NCBI RefSeq assembly: GCF_001634285.1
Contig: NZ_CP015438.1
Span: 2,678,001 to 2,742,000 of the forward strand
From: Anoxybacillus amylolyticus
GTDB taxonomy: Bacteria; Bacillota; Bacilli; Bacillales; Anoxybacillaceae
DNA: 64,000 nucleotides
Reading direction: 5' to 3'
Position 1 is the stretch's first letter. Every line of letters begins with the position of its first letter. This document shows positions 8,633 to 17,235 of this stretch, piece after piece. The notes under the pieces are model-generated. The model saw nothing but the letters and a program-made list of their open reading frames with translations, did not search any database and was not told the origin of the DNA. The position numbers and the translations under genes were made by a program.

Positions 8633-10060
8633 CTGAAACGAGCTACCATCACTTATTTACTTTTTGCCATTATAGTATTGTCCATCCCTCTTTCTACTTG
8701 GGCAGAAGCAAAAATGGTCGTCACGACTGCAGACCAGCTAAACGTCCGAGAAGGACCAGGAACAACGTACCGAGTAAAAGCAAAGCTTCGGCAAGGGGAA
8801 GCATACCCTGTCCTTCAAGAAACGAACGGATGGGTAAACTTGCGGCTATCGGCAAAAGACACAGGCTGGGTTACTCGACAATACGTCGCCGAAACAACGA
8901 TGCAAATGAAAGCGACAGTCAATCAGCTCCGCGTCCGCACTTCTCCGAGCCCACAAGCAAAAATCATTGGCTATTTACAGCGCGGACAGACTGTCCAAGT
9001 CATCGACCGAAACGGGCAATGGGTCAAAATGAAACAAAATACGCTACTCGGTTGGGTCGCTTCTGATTATCTCGTTCCGGTGTCTTCTAATGCAGCGAAT
9101 CCAGCACCGCCCGCGATGCAGACTCGAACGGGAACGGTCGCTGTCGATATGCTGAACGTACGGGCAGAACCGTCTTTACAAGCAAATGTCATTCAAAAGC
9201 TAACATTTGGAGAAGAAGTGCGCATCGTTGGCGAAACAACCGATTGGTATCAAATAAACGTGAACGGCACTGTGACTGGATGGGTATACCGTACATACAT
9301 TATGACCGCTTCTTATTCTATTAAAGTGTTAGAAGACGGAACAAACGTTCGTAATGCACCATCGCTGACGGCGGGCGTACAAAAAGTAGCAAGAAAAGGG
9401 GAACAGTTTCACGTCCTTGCGAAAGAAGGAACGTGGTATAAAGTAGAACTTCCAGAGGGAAATAGCGGCTATATTGCCGAATGGGTCGTTTCCATTGTCC
9501 GCAGTAGCAATAATAATGAAACGATTGAGAAGAAAATCATCGTCATCGACCCTGGCCATGGCGGCAAAGATAGCGGCACAATCGGAAGCGATGGCGTAAT
9601 GGAAAAGACGTTGACGCTCAACACCGCGCTGCGTTTAAAGCAGGCGCTAGAAAAAACTGGAGCCACTGTTTACCTTACGCGAACCGATGACACGTACCTT
9701 ACGCTACAAGAACGCGTCCGCATCGCCCATCAATATCATGCCGATGCGTTTATTAGCATTCATTACGACAGTTCTCCAAACTTAGCAAGTGGAATGACCG
9801 TCTATTATTACGACCAACAAAGCGACTACCCGCTTGCGTTATCGCTCGACCCGTTTTTCGCGCAAGGGTTAGCTATTCCATATCGCGGCGTTCGATTCGG
9901 TGATTTCCACGTCATTCGCGAAACAACGATTCCATCGGTCTTATTAGAACTCGGGTATGTCAGCAATCCAACAGAGTTAGCTATTATTCGTTCCGACGCT
10001 TACCAGCAGCAAGTAGTAACCGCCATCATCAACGGGCTGCAGCGCTACTTTAGCCAATAG
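8633..10060 (+). CDS. Secreted N-acetylmuramoyl-L-alanine amidase with four SH3b domains (YrvJ-like)
   Basis: 475 residues if translation begins at the CTG at 8633. This start gives KRATITYLLFAIIVLSIPLSTWAEA, an ideal signal peptide, and an AAAGGAGGAG ribosome site lies seven bases upstream. The first conventional start (TTG 8678) would cut the signal in half. Four bacterial SH3 repeats follow, each with an L/N-V-R-x-x-P motif. A C-terminal Amidase_3 domain carries zinc ligands H309 (DPGHGG), E324 (MEK) and H377 (SIHYDS) and catalytic E439 (LLELGYVSN). It should cut the peptide stem from glycan in the cell wall. Its position between the hisS and relA groups matches B. subtilis yrvJ. Confidence 0.9.
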   Translation: MKRATITYLLFAIIVLSIPLSTWAEAKMVVTTADQLNVREGPGTTYRVKAKLRQGEAYPVLQETNGWVNLRLSAKDTGWVTRQYVAETTMQMKATVNQLRVRTSPSPQAKIIGYLQRGQTVQVIDRNGQWVKMKQNTLLGWVASDYLVPVSSNAANPAPPAMQTRTGTVAVDMLNVRAEPSLQANVIQKLTFGEEVRIVGETTDWYQINVNGTVTGWVYRTYIMTASYSIKVLEDGTNVRNAPSLTAGVQKVARKGEQFHVLAKEGTWYKVELPEGNSGYIAEWVVSIVRSSNNNETIEKKIIVIDPGHGGKDSGTIGSDGVMEKTLTLNTALRLKQALEKTGATVYLTRTDDTYLTLQERVRIAHQYHADAFISIHYDSSPNLASGMTVYYYDQQSDYPLALSLDPFFAQGLAIPYRGVRFGDFHVIRETTIPSVLLELGYVSNPTELAIIRSDAYQQQVVTAIINGLQRYFSQ

Positions 10061-10140
10061 AAACAGCGAAAATGCGGTTTGAATGATCTATAACGCAATT
10101 TGTTGATTAGATAATCAAAAACAGCTTGGCTCTGTCGACT

Positions 10141-10171
10141 GAGGGTGTCCCAAAAGCAACGGAACACCCTC
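10141..10171 (+). terminator. Hairpin downstream of the amidase gene
   Basis: GAGGGTGTCC (10141-10150) pairs with GGAACACCCTC (10161-10171), one bulge, ten-base loop. No real T-run follows on either strand, so its use as a terminator of the amidase transcript is uncertain. It directly abuts the repeat element that starts near 10178. Confidence 0.45.
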
Positions 10172-10177
10172 TTCGCC

Positions 10178-10320
10178 AATAAGAAAAGCGCAAAGCGCCT
10201 GCCTGTACAAGCCCCACCGAGGAAGCTTAGGAAAGAAGGGGCGAAGCGCATCACATCGATGGCGCTTGGGGCTAGACATCTCTTTGCCCAATTGCAAAAT
10301 TTTATTCTTTCCTATCTTTT
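10178..10320. repeat. Dispersed structured repeat, copy A
   Basis: Shares long near-identical blocks with 16991-17198: ACAAGCCCCACCGAGGA, GAAAGAAGGGG, then CGCATCACA(T/C)(C/T)GATGGCGCTTGG and CTAGACA, then CAAAATTTTAT. It can fold into an inner hairpin AAGCGC-CATC/GATG-GCGCTT (10244-10267) inside an outer stem GGGCGAAG/CTTTGCCC (10239-10246 and 10282-10289). The two copies differ at paired positions in a way that keeps the pairing. It lies between the convergent amidase and dtd genes. Open frames crossing it are not genes. I know of no name for this family. Confidence 0.8.
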
Positions 10321-10327
10321 AAAAAAA

Positions 10328-10350
10328 ACGAGCAACCATCCGTCACTCGC
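10328..10350 (-). terminator. Terminator of the relA-dtd transcript
   Basis: Minus strand GCGAGTGAC pairs with GTTGCTCGT (nine pairs including G-U) and is followed by eight T residues. The hairpin overlaps the dtd stop codon. Confidence 0.75.
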
Positions 10351-10795
10351 TTTTTTCTTTACTTTCAACGATAAGGGTGACCGGACCGTCGTTCGTGAGC
10401 GTCACTTCCATCATCGCACCAAATTGACCCGTTTCCACCGTAATTCCTTTTTTTCTTAATTCTTCATTGAACGTCTCATAAATCGAAAGCGCATGCTCTG
10501 GTCTTGCGGCTTCCATAAAATTCGGCCGTCGTCCTTTTCGGCAATCGCCGTATAGTGTAAATTGCGACACTGACAATACGGCACCGCCAACATCGAGAAG
10601 CGATACGTTCATTTTCCCGTCATCGTCTTCAAAAATGCGCAAATTCGCAATTTTATCGGCAACAAACGCCGCATCTTCGTTTGTATCATGATGGGTAACT
10701 CCGACAAGAAGCACCAATCCAAAATCAATACAGCCGACCGTTTCCCCGTTGACGGTCACTTTCGCCTGTTTTGCTCGTTGTACGACTACTCGCAT
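10343..10795 (-). CDS. dtd: D-aminoacyl-tRNA deacylase
   Basis: 150 residues, full length for the DTD family. It hydrolyses D-amino acids from mischarged tRNAs, and also glycine from tRNA-Ala, protecting translation. The family signatures are present: [18 protein letters not shown] in the middle and [11 protein letters not shown] near the C-terminus, with the Gly-cisPro site inside the latter. Start at 10795 with an AAAGGGAT ribosome site. It follows relA by 12 bases on the same strand and is almost certainly cotranscribed, as in B. subtilis (relA-dtd). Confidence 0.95.
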   Translation of the reverse strand: MRVVVQRAKQAKVTVNGETVGCIDFGLVLLVGVTHHDTNEDAAFVADKIANLRIFEDDDGKMNVSLLDVGGAVLSVSQFTLYGDCRKGRRPNFMEAARPEHALSIYETFNEELRKKGITVETGQFGAMMEVTLTNDGPVTLIVESKEKSE

Positions 10796-10807
10796 AACAA
10801 TCCCTTT

Positions 10808-12994
10808 CTAGTTATTCATTATTCGTTGAACTGAGTAAATGTCTGGAATTTGTTTAATTCGTTCGACGATTTTTTGTAAATGGCTAATATTGCGAATGGC
10901 AATCGTCATGTGAATGGTTGCGATCTTATTTCGATGATCCGATCTCCCAGAAACTGCGGAAATATCCGTTTTCGTTTCATTCACCGCCTGCAACACTTCA
11001 TTTAATAATCCACGTCGGTCAAAACCGGAAATTTCAATTTCTACATTGTATTCGCGACTCGTTTTCGCATCGCTTTCCCACTCGACCGAAATGAGCCGGT
11101 CTTCCGCTTCTTCTATTTGCACGTTCGGACAATCGGAAACGCCGCGCCCTCTCGTAATAAATCCGATAATTTCATCGCCTGGAACTGGGTTACAGCAGCG
11201 CGACAAACGAATTAATAAATTATCGATTCCTTGCACACGAATGCCGCAATCACGTTTTTTTCCAATCGGCGTTTTTATTTCTTGCACCGCTTCGGCTAAT
11301 TTTTTTTGTTGCTCTTCTAAATCGCGCTGCTTCCGCCATTTATCCGTTAACCGATGGGCAATTTGCGCTGCTGTAATCCCGTGATAGCCGACAGCTGCGT
11401 ACATATCTTCTTCATTGGAAAAGTTAAATTTCTCCGCTACCCGTTTGACATTTTCGGTTGTTAAAATGTCTTTGACGTCGAAGCCAAGGTTGCGAATTTC
11501 TTTTTCTACCATTTCTTTTCCTTTTTCAATATTTTCTTCCCTGCGTTGCTTTTTGAAAAATTGGCGAATTTTATTTTTCGCATGAGACGTTTGCGCTAAC
11601 TTCAACCAATCTTGGCTCGGTCCATACGAATGTTTCGATGTTAAAATTTCCACAATGTCACCCGTTTTTAATTTGTAATCGAGTGGCACCATTTTGCCGT
11701 TCACTTTAGCGCCGATTGTTTTGTTTCCGATTTCCGAATGAATCCGGTAGGCGAAATCGATTGGTACTGACCCAGCAGGGAGTTCAATGACGTCTCCTTT
11801 TGGCGTAAAGACGAACACCATATCAGAGAACAAGTCCATTTTGAGTGTTTCCATGAACTCTTCTGCATTGCTTGCATCGTTTTGCCATTCTAAAATTTCC
11901 CGAAACCAAGAAAGTTTTTCTTCAAACGAATTCGGTTTTACCGTCTTTCCCTCTTTATACGCCCAGTGGGCGGCAATCCCGAATTCCGCAATTTGATGCA
12001 TTTCAAACGTGCGAATTTGTACTTCCAGTGGCTCGCCTTTCGGACCAACCACCGTGGTATGCAACGATTGATACATGTTTGGCTTTGGCATTGCAATATA
12101 GTCTTTAAAACGACCTGGCATCGGTTTCCAACATGTATGAATAATGCCTAACACCGCATAGCAATCTTTAATACTATGGACGATAATGCGGATGGCCAAC
12201 AAATCGTAAATTTCGTTAAATTGTTTATTTTGCAACACCATTTTCCGATAAATGCTGTAAATATGTTTCGGTCTGCCAGAAATTTCACCTTTAATGGACA
12301 CTTCGTTTAACCGTTCACGCATTTCTTGAATGACTTCTTCTAAATATTGCTCGCGCTCCGCACGTTTTTTCTTCATCAAATTGACGATCCGATAATATTG
12401 CTGCGGGTTTAAATAACGAAGCGCCGTATCTTCTAGCTCCCATTTAATTTTTGAAATTCCGAGCCGGTGCGCAAGCGGAGCAAAAATTTCAAGCGTTTCA
12501 TTGGCGATGCGCCGTTGCTTTTCCACCGGCAAATGCTTCAACGTCCGCATGTTATGGAGTCGATCCGCTAATTTAATTAAAATGACGCGAATGTCTTGTG
12601 CCATCGCCAAAAACATTTTCCGATGGTTTTCCGCTTGCTGCTCTTCATGGGATTTATATTTAATTTTGCCAAGCTTCGTGACGCCGTCGACAAGCATCGC
12701 TACTTCCTCGCCGAACGCTTTTTCCAAATCTTCTTTTGTCGCTACGGTATCTTCTACGACATCGTGCAAAAAGCCGGCGGCGATCGTAACTGCGTCCATT
12801 TTCAAATCAACTAAAATGCCGGCAACTTGAATCGGATGGATAATATATGGTTCGCCTGATTTTCGATATTGCTCGCGATGAGCATGTTTCGCAAATTCGT
12901 ACGCTTTTTTTATCAATTCAACGTCTTTTTCGGACAAATAACGACTCGCTTGTTCGATGACTTGTTCCGCCGTTAACACTTGTTCGTTGGCCAT
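10808..12994 (-). CDS. relA: Bifunctional (p)ppGpp synthetase/hydrolase RelA (Rel)
   Basis: 728 residues, the long Rel form. The HD hydrolase domain comes first, with [18 protein letters not shown] and FLHDVVEDT carrying the metal-binding histidines and aspartate. The synthetase domain follows ([30 protein letters not shown]). After these come a TGS domain ([19 protein letters not shown]), a zinc-finger region with RCCNPVPGD, and a C-terminal ACT domain ([15 protein letters not shown]). It makes and degrades the alarmone on the ribosome during amino-acid starvation. Start at 12994 after AAGGTGATC. Its own promoter lies at 13024-13052; dtd is downstream. Confidence 0.97.
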   Translation of the reverse strand: MANEQVLTAEQVIEQASRYLSEKDVELIKKAYEFAKHAHREQYRKSGEPYIIHPIQVAGILVDLKMDAVTIAAGFLHDVVEDTVATKEDLEKAFGEEVAMLVDGVTKLGKIKYKSHEEQQAENHRKMFLAMAQDIRVILIKLADRLHNMRTLKHLPVEKQRRIANETLEIFAPLAHRLGISKIKWELEDTALRYLNPQQYYRIVNLMKKKRAEREQYLEEVIQEMRERLNEVSIKGEISGRPKHIYSIYRKMVLQNKQFNEIYDLLAIRIIVHSIKDCYAVLGIIHTCWKPMPGRFKDYIAMPKPNMYQSLHTTVVGPKGEPLEVQIRTFEMHQIAEFGIAAHWAYKEGKTVKPNSFEEKLSWFREILEWQNDASNAEEFMETLKMDLFSDMVFVFTPKGDVIELPAGSVPIDFAYRIHSEIGNKTIGAKVNGKMVPLDYKLKTGDIVEILTSKHSYGPSQDWLKLAQTSHAKNKIRQFFKKQRREENIEKGKEMVEKEIRNLGFDVKDILTTENVKRVAEKFNFSNEEDMYAAVGYHGITAAQIAHRLTDKWRKQRDLEEQQKKLAEAVQEIKTPIGKKRDCGIRVQGIDNLLIRLSRCCNPVPGDEIIGFITRGRGVSDCPNVQIEEAEDRLISVEWESDAKTSREYNVEIEISGFDRRGLLNEVLQAVNETKTDISAVSGRSDHRNKIATIHMTIAIRNISHLQKIVERIKQIPDIYSVQRIMNN

Positions 12995-13023
12995 GAGATC
13001 ACCTTTAAATAAAATTTGATACT

Positions 13024-13052
13024 ATTATCGTGGAAATTTTTCGACATGTAAA
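13024..13052 (-). promoter_or_regulatory. Sigma-A promoter of relA
   Basis: Minus strand TTTACA (13047-13052), 17-base spacer, GATAAT (13024-13029), 30 bases before the relA start and downstream of the apt terminator. Confidence 0.7.
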
Positions 13053-13067
13053 GTTGGAGTTAATAAG

Positions 13068-13093
13068 AAAGAGCACCCTACGGAGTGCTCTTT
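13068..13093 (-). terminator. Terminator after apt
   Basis: AAAGAGCAC (13068-13076) pairs perfectly with GTGCTCTTT (13085-13093). The minus-strand continuation is CTTATTAAC. It separates the recJ-apt transcript from relA. Confidence 0.75.
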
Positions 13094-13144
13094 GCAAACA
13101 TCTCTTCCTTCTATTTTAGCGAATTCATGCGAAGATGTCGATGT

Positions 13145-13657
13145 TTAAAATTGCATCAATGTTAAAATATCGTATCCCTCTAGCTTTTTCCGGCCTTCTA
13201 AATATGTCAACTCAATGAGAAACGCAATTCCTGCCACTACACCGCCAAGCTGTTCAACAAGCTTAATCGTTGCTTCAATCGTTCCGCCTGTCGCCAATAA
13301 GTCGTCTGTAATTAAGACGCGTTGCCCTGGTTTAATCGCATCTTTATGCATCGTCAAAACGTCCTTGCCGTACTCTAAGCCATACTCGACGCGAACGACT
13401 TCACGCGGCAATTTCCCTTCTTTTCGCACCGGAGCAAAGCCGACGCCGAGCGCATACGCAACAGGACAGCCGATAATAAATCCGCGCGCCTCCGGACCGA
13501 CGACAATATCAATTTCTCTTTCCCGCGCATATTGCACGATTTGGTCTGTCGCGTATTTGTAAACTTCTCCTTTATCCATGATCGTCGTAATGTCTTTAAA
13601 CATAATGCCTGGTTTTGGGAAGTCCGGGACGATCGTGACGTATTGTTTTAAATCCAT
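13145..13657 (-). CDS. apt: Adenine phosphoribosyltransferase
   Basis: 170 residues, full length. It converts adenine and PRPP to AMP in purine salvage. It begins [24 protein letters not shown], typical of Apt. The PRPP-binding loop is [13 protein letters not shown] near residue 120, and [10 protein letters not shown] lies near residue 60. The ATG at 13657 overlaps the recJ stop region by 10 bases, and the ribosome site AGGAGG lies inside the recJ coding end, so the two are translationally linked. The recJ-apt-relA order is conserved in Bacillaceae. Confidence 0.96.
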   Translation of the reverse strand: MDLKQYVTIVPDFPKPGIMFKDITTIMDKGEVYKYATDQIVQYAREREIDIVVGPEARGFIIGCPVAYALGVGFAPVRKEGKLPREVVRVEYGLEYGKDVLTMHKDAIKPGQRVLITDDLLATGGTIEATIKLVEQLGGVVAGIAFLIELTYLEGRKKLEGYDILTLMQF

Positions 13658-16005
13658 GTTTTTGCCTCCTCGTACAGTTGCGAACCTCTCATTTCAGAAA
13701 AGGTGCGCTTTAATTGTTCATAAGATGAATAAACAAACATTTTTTCGAGCTCTAGTTGAGCTTGTTTTAATCGGTAGGTTGGGGAATCCATTAAATCACG
13801 CTTCGCTGGCTGTTCTACCAGTTGAACGACACCATGCTTTAGCGTGACAAACTGTAACTCTAAAAAGACTTGTACCATAAAATGAACCGTTTCATTCGTC
13901 CATCCGCGCGAACGTGCCAATTCAGCGCCGTATTTTTCCACATCAAATGATCGTTTCTGACGCAAAAACGAATATAACCATTTAAAATGGTCACGCGTTG
14001 GTAGCGTGCTAAAAAAATGATTCTCCCTTTGATAGAATAACGCATAAATGCGCGCAGGTAAACTACCATGTAGTAAAACTTTTAATACATCAACCTTCGG
14101 TGGCAAATCAAGAAGGACAAGGTAGCGGCCGTCCGCGCAAATGCGATTTGCTTCTTCCTCCGAGATGATAATATGCACTTCGTCACGATATGCTTCGAGT
14201 TGCAATATCCCTATCGTTTCTGGACGAAATGCCACCAGCAACCGCTTATCAAGCGGAAGCGCCGCCAAAGCGGACTGCACTTGCTTGATTCCCCGCCAAT
14301 CAAACAACTGCCACTCTCGTACGGCAACGTCGCAAATCATAAGCTGTGGTTTACGTAAATAGTTCCACTCGTTCACAGATAACGTGCCAACGACGGACAC
14401 TTTCGCATCAGAAGCGATTTCGTCGTGCAAATAGCCATAGCCGAAACCAACACTGTCAAGCGTATGCCCTTCATGTTCAAACAACATTTTAATATGAGCT
14501 TGGTTCGTCCCGATACGGCGAATCGTTTGCACTGCCACTTCTTCTAGCAACACAAACGGTTTTGGATTATCAGCGCCAAACGGAGCGAGTTGCTCTAGTT
14601 GTTCTACCGCTTCTAACGTGACGTCTCGGACAGAACAGACGGCATCAATCGATGTAACCGGCAAGAAATCCTCCTCTGTTAACGTTTCCCATGCCTGCCG
14701 ATTTAGCCGCTCTCTTAGCTCGTCCACATGCTCTATCGCAAGCGTCATGCCAGCTGCCATCGGATGCCCCCCAAAATGCGGCAAAATGTCGCGGCATGCC
14801 GATAGATGATGAAAAAGATCAAAACCGTGAATGCTGCGCCCTGAGCCTTTCGCTATTCCTTTTTCACGGTCAATGCTTAACACAATCGTGGGACGATAAA
14901 ACCGTTCCACTAGCTTTGAAGCAACAATGCCAACCACACCTGCGTTCCATCCCTCTTTTGCGACGACAAGCACACGGTTCGCGTCTAGTGGAAACGTTCG
15001 TTCAATTATCGCTACCGCTTCTTCGGTGATGTCGCTGACGAGCTTTTGCCGTTCGCGGTTAAGCACGTCCATCTCTGCCGCTAACTGCTGCGCTTCTGCT
15101 TCGTCGTCGGTCATTAATAACTTCACTGCCGGAGCGGCATCGCCTAACCGTCCGACCGCATTAATGCGTGGAGCGATGACAAAGCCAACGGTTTCTTCGT
15201 TCACCTGCGCAAGATTCACTCCGCATTGTTTAAGTAACGTTCGTAACCCAATACGCGCAGTGTTTCGCAATTGTTCTAAGCCGCGGACGACGAGCGAACG
15301 ATTTTCGCCTGTTAACGACACAAGATCGGCAATTGTTCCAATCGCCACGACGTCTAGCAAATGCTCTGGCACGTCTCCAAGCAACGCGTGAGCTAGCTTA
15401 AATGCCACCCCAACCCCAGCCAGTTCACGAAACGGATACCGCCCTATTTTCGGATGAATGATGGCGAGCGCCTCTGGCAACACTGGTCCCGGTTCGTGAT
15501 GGTCAGTAATGATGACATCCATTCCAAGTTCATTCGCCAGTGCTATCTCTTTTACCGCAGCAATTCCTGTGTCAACCGTGATAATAAGCGAAACACCTTG
15601 CGCTTTTGCTAGGCGAAACGCTGGCTCGTTCGGTCCGTATCCTTCAGTAAAGCGGTTAGGAATATAAAAGTCAGCGTTCGCTCCTAATTCGTTTAGTGCG
15701 CTCATCATAACGGTCGTGCTGCTAACGCCGTCAGCATCGTAATCGCCAAAGACAAGAATACGTTCTCTTGCTTGAATCGCTCGACGAATTCGTTCGACCG
15801 CTTGTTCCATGCTGTCAAATAAAAACGGGTCATGAAGCGGCTGCTTTTCCGGCATTAAAAACGCCTTTGCTGCTTCCGCTGTTTCGATGCCGCGATTGAT
15901 AAGCAATGACGCGACAAGCGGAGCGATATTTAATCGCTCGACAAGCTGATTGACTTTATCTAGACTAGGACGTTTGACATCCCAACGTGTTTTTGCTGTT
16001 AACAT
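13648..16005 (-). CDS. recJ: Single-strand-specific 5'-3' exonuclease RecJ
   Basis: 785 residues from the ATG at 16005, which has GAGGTGGGG upstream; this matches B. subtilis RecJ in length, and the longer upstream frame is not needed. DHH-family phosphoesterase motifs are present: [12 protein letters not shown] (motif I), IITVDTG (motif II) and [10 protein letters not shown] (motif III). A DHHA1 domain contains [10 protein letters not shown], and an OB-fold region follows. It acts in recombination and mismatch/base-excision repair. The long C-terminal extension is usual for Firmicute RecJ. It ends inside the start of apt. Confidence 0.96.
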   Translation of the reverse strand: MLTAKTRWDVKRPSLDKVNQLVERLNIAPLVASLLINRGIETAEAAKAFLMPEKQPLHDPFLFDSMEQAVERIRRAIQARERILVFGDYDADGVSSTTVMMSALNELGANADFYIPNRFTEGYGPNEPAFRLAKAQGVSLIITVDTGIAAVKEIALANELGMDVIITDHHEPGPVLPEALAIIHPKIGRYPFRELAGVGVAFKLAHALLGDVPEHLLDVVAIGTIADLVSLTGENRSLVVRGLEQLRNTARIGLRTLLKQCGVNLAQVNEETVGFVIAPRINAVGRLGDAAPAVKLLMTDDEAEAQQLAAEMDVLNRERQKLVSDITEEAVAIIERTFPLDANRVLVVAKEGWNAGVVGIVASKLVERFYRPTIVLSIDREKGIAKGSGRSIHGFDLFHHLSACRDILPHFGGHPMAAGMTLAIEHVDELRERLNRQAWETLTEEDFLPVTSIDAVCSVRDVTLEAVEQLEQLAPFGADNPKPFVLLEEVAVQTIRRIGTNQAHIKMLFEHEGHTLDSVGFGYGYLHDEIASDAKVSVVGTLSVNEWNYLRKPQLMICDVAVREWQLFDWRGIKQVQSALAALPLDKRLLVAFRPETIGILQLEAYRDEVHIIISEEEANRICADGRYLVLLDLPPKVDVLKVLLHGSLPARIYALFYQRENHFFSTLPTRDHFKWLYSFLRQKRSFDVEKYGAELARSRGWTNETVHFMVQVFLELQFVTLKHGVVQLVEQPAKRDLMDSPTYRLKQAQLELEKMFVYSSYEQLKRTFSEMRGSQLYEEAKTWI

Positions 16006-16061
16006 ATGCCCCACCTCAACTCCCCCTATTATACAAAAGGAGGAAAAGACGAGCAATGAAG

Positions 16062-16964
16062 TTACTCGTTTTTTTTCTGATAGTGCGGATTCACATGCAC
16101 CAATACGTTCTCGACATTGGCAAACGAAAGAAGACGCTCTTTCACACGTTTACCGATTCGATGCCCTTCTTCGACGGTTAGCGTCGGATCGACGGCGATC
16201 TTCACATCAATAATCACGTAATGCCCGTGCTCGCGCGCATGCAGTTCATGAAGTTTCTGTACTTCAGGAATTTGCAATACCGCTTCACGAAACGGCTCGA
16301 TGTCTTCTTCGTGCAGTACATGGTCAAGCGTCGTATGAATCGACTCTTTTCCAAGCGTCCATGCCATTTTAATGACAAGAATAGAAACAAATAGCCCCGC
16401 GACCGGATCGGCATAGACAAGCCAGTCGATACCAAAATCAGAACCGACGATGGCGGCACCGATGCCGATTAGGGCGGCGATGGAAGAAAAAACGTCAGAA
16501 CGATGCTCATAAGCATTTACAATAATCGCATCGCTCTTTAATTTTTTTCCGAGCCGATATTTATAACGAAACATCGCTTCTTTCACAGCAATCGAAGCAA
16601 CAACGACATAAACAGTGACCATCTCTGGCGGACGAAGTGGCTTAAAAAATGATGCGAGTGATGCTCTGCCAATTTCGATGCCGACGACAAATAGGAGCAC
16701 AGCGACAATAATGGCAGCAATCGATTCCGCCTTGCCGTGTCCGTAAGGATGGTCTTCATCAGGCGGCTGTTTCGCCACACGCAGTCCGACCAACACCGCA
16801 ACCGACCCAGCGACATCGGATGCAGAGTGCACGGCATCAGCAAGAAGCGCTTTACTATGTCCGACTACTCCGGCGATAGCTTTGACTACCGCAAGTACAA
16901 TGTTTCCGATGATGCCAACTACTGCTGCAAATTGAGCTTGTCGAAAACGTTCTTCTTTTTTCAC
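16062..16964 (-). CDS. Cation diffusion facilitator (CDF) family transporter
   Basis: 300 residues. A metal-ion/proton antiporter of the CDF family that exports divalent cations such as Mn, Zn or Fe. Six membrane helices are visible. Metal-site motifs are HSKALLADAVHSASDV in helix 2 and EHRSDVFSS in helix 5, followed by a cytoplasmic C-terminal domain with HELHAREHGHYVIIDVKI. I start at the GTG at 16964 (KKEERFRQAQ...), preceded by GGAAAGGAAGAG. A longer frame reaching 17072 only translates the neighbouring repeat. It is 56 bases upstream of recJ and is likely cotranscribed. The metal is not decidable here. Confidence 0.9.
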   Translation of the reverse strand: MKKEERFRQAQFAAVVGIIGNIVLAVVKAIAGVVGHSKALLADAVHSASDVAGSVAVLVGLRVAKQPPDEDHPYGHGKAESIAAIIVAVLLFVVGIEIGRASLASFFKPLRPPEMVTVYVVVASIAVKEAMFRYKYRLGKKLKSDAIIVNAYEHRSDVFSSIAALIGIGAAIVGSDFGIDWLVYADPVAGLFVSILVIKMAWTLGKESIHTTLDHVLHEEDIEPFREAVLQIPEVQKLHELHAREHGHYVIIDVKIAVDPTLTVEEGHRIGKRVKERLLSFANVENVLVHVNPHYQKKNE

Positions 16965-16990
16965 CGTTCTCTTCCTTTCCCGTTGATTCC

Positions 16991-17198
16991 ATAAGAAAAG
17001 CACCCGCCTATGAGCGAAGAACGCACAAGCCCCACCGAGGAGGCTCAGCACAAACAAAGCTTGGGCTTGCAAGGATATTTCAAAGAAGCGAACTCAGTGT
17101 GTCGCCACCGAAAGAAGGGGTAGAGTGCATCACACTGATGGCGCTTGGAGCTAGACAGTTCTCTACCCAATCGCAAAATTTTATACTTTCTTTCCTTA
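16991..17198. repeat. Dispersed structured repeat, copy B
   Basis: Second copy of the element at 10178-10320. Here the outer stem is a perfect GGGTAGAG/CTCTACCC (17118-17125 and 17161-17168). The inner hairpin is AGTG-CATCA-CAC-TGATG with GCGCT (17124-17145). About 60 extra bases (near 17050-17109) interrupt it after the CCCCACCGAGGAGGCTCAG block. Its ends AAGAAAAG and CTTTCTT are roughly complementary. It occupies the gap between the secDF terminator and the CDF gene. Confidence 0.8.
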
Positions 17199-17203
17199 AT
17201 AAA

Positions 17204-17233
17204 AATAGGATGCCCATTTCTAGGCATCCTATT
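17204..17233 (-). terminator. Terminator of secDF
   Basis: AATAGGATGCC (17204-17214) pairs perfectly with GGCATCCTATT (17223-17233). On the minus strand TTTTTATTAAGG follows. Confidence 0.88.
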
Positions 17234-17235
17234 GC

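Noticed and set aside
10045-10459. Open frames on both strands across the repeat
   Set aside because: They are created by the dispersed repeat and its hairpins; related frames appear at copy B, so the likeness is at the DNA level.
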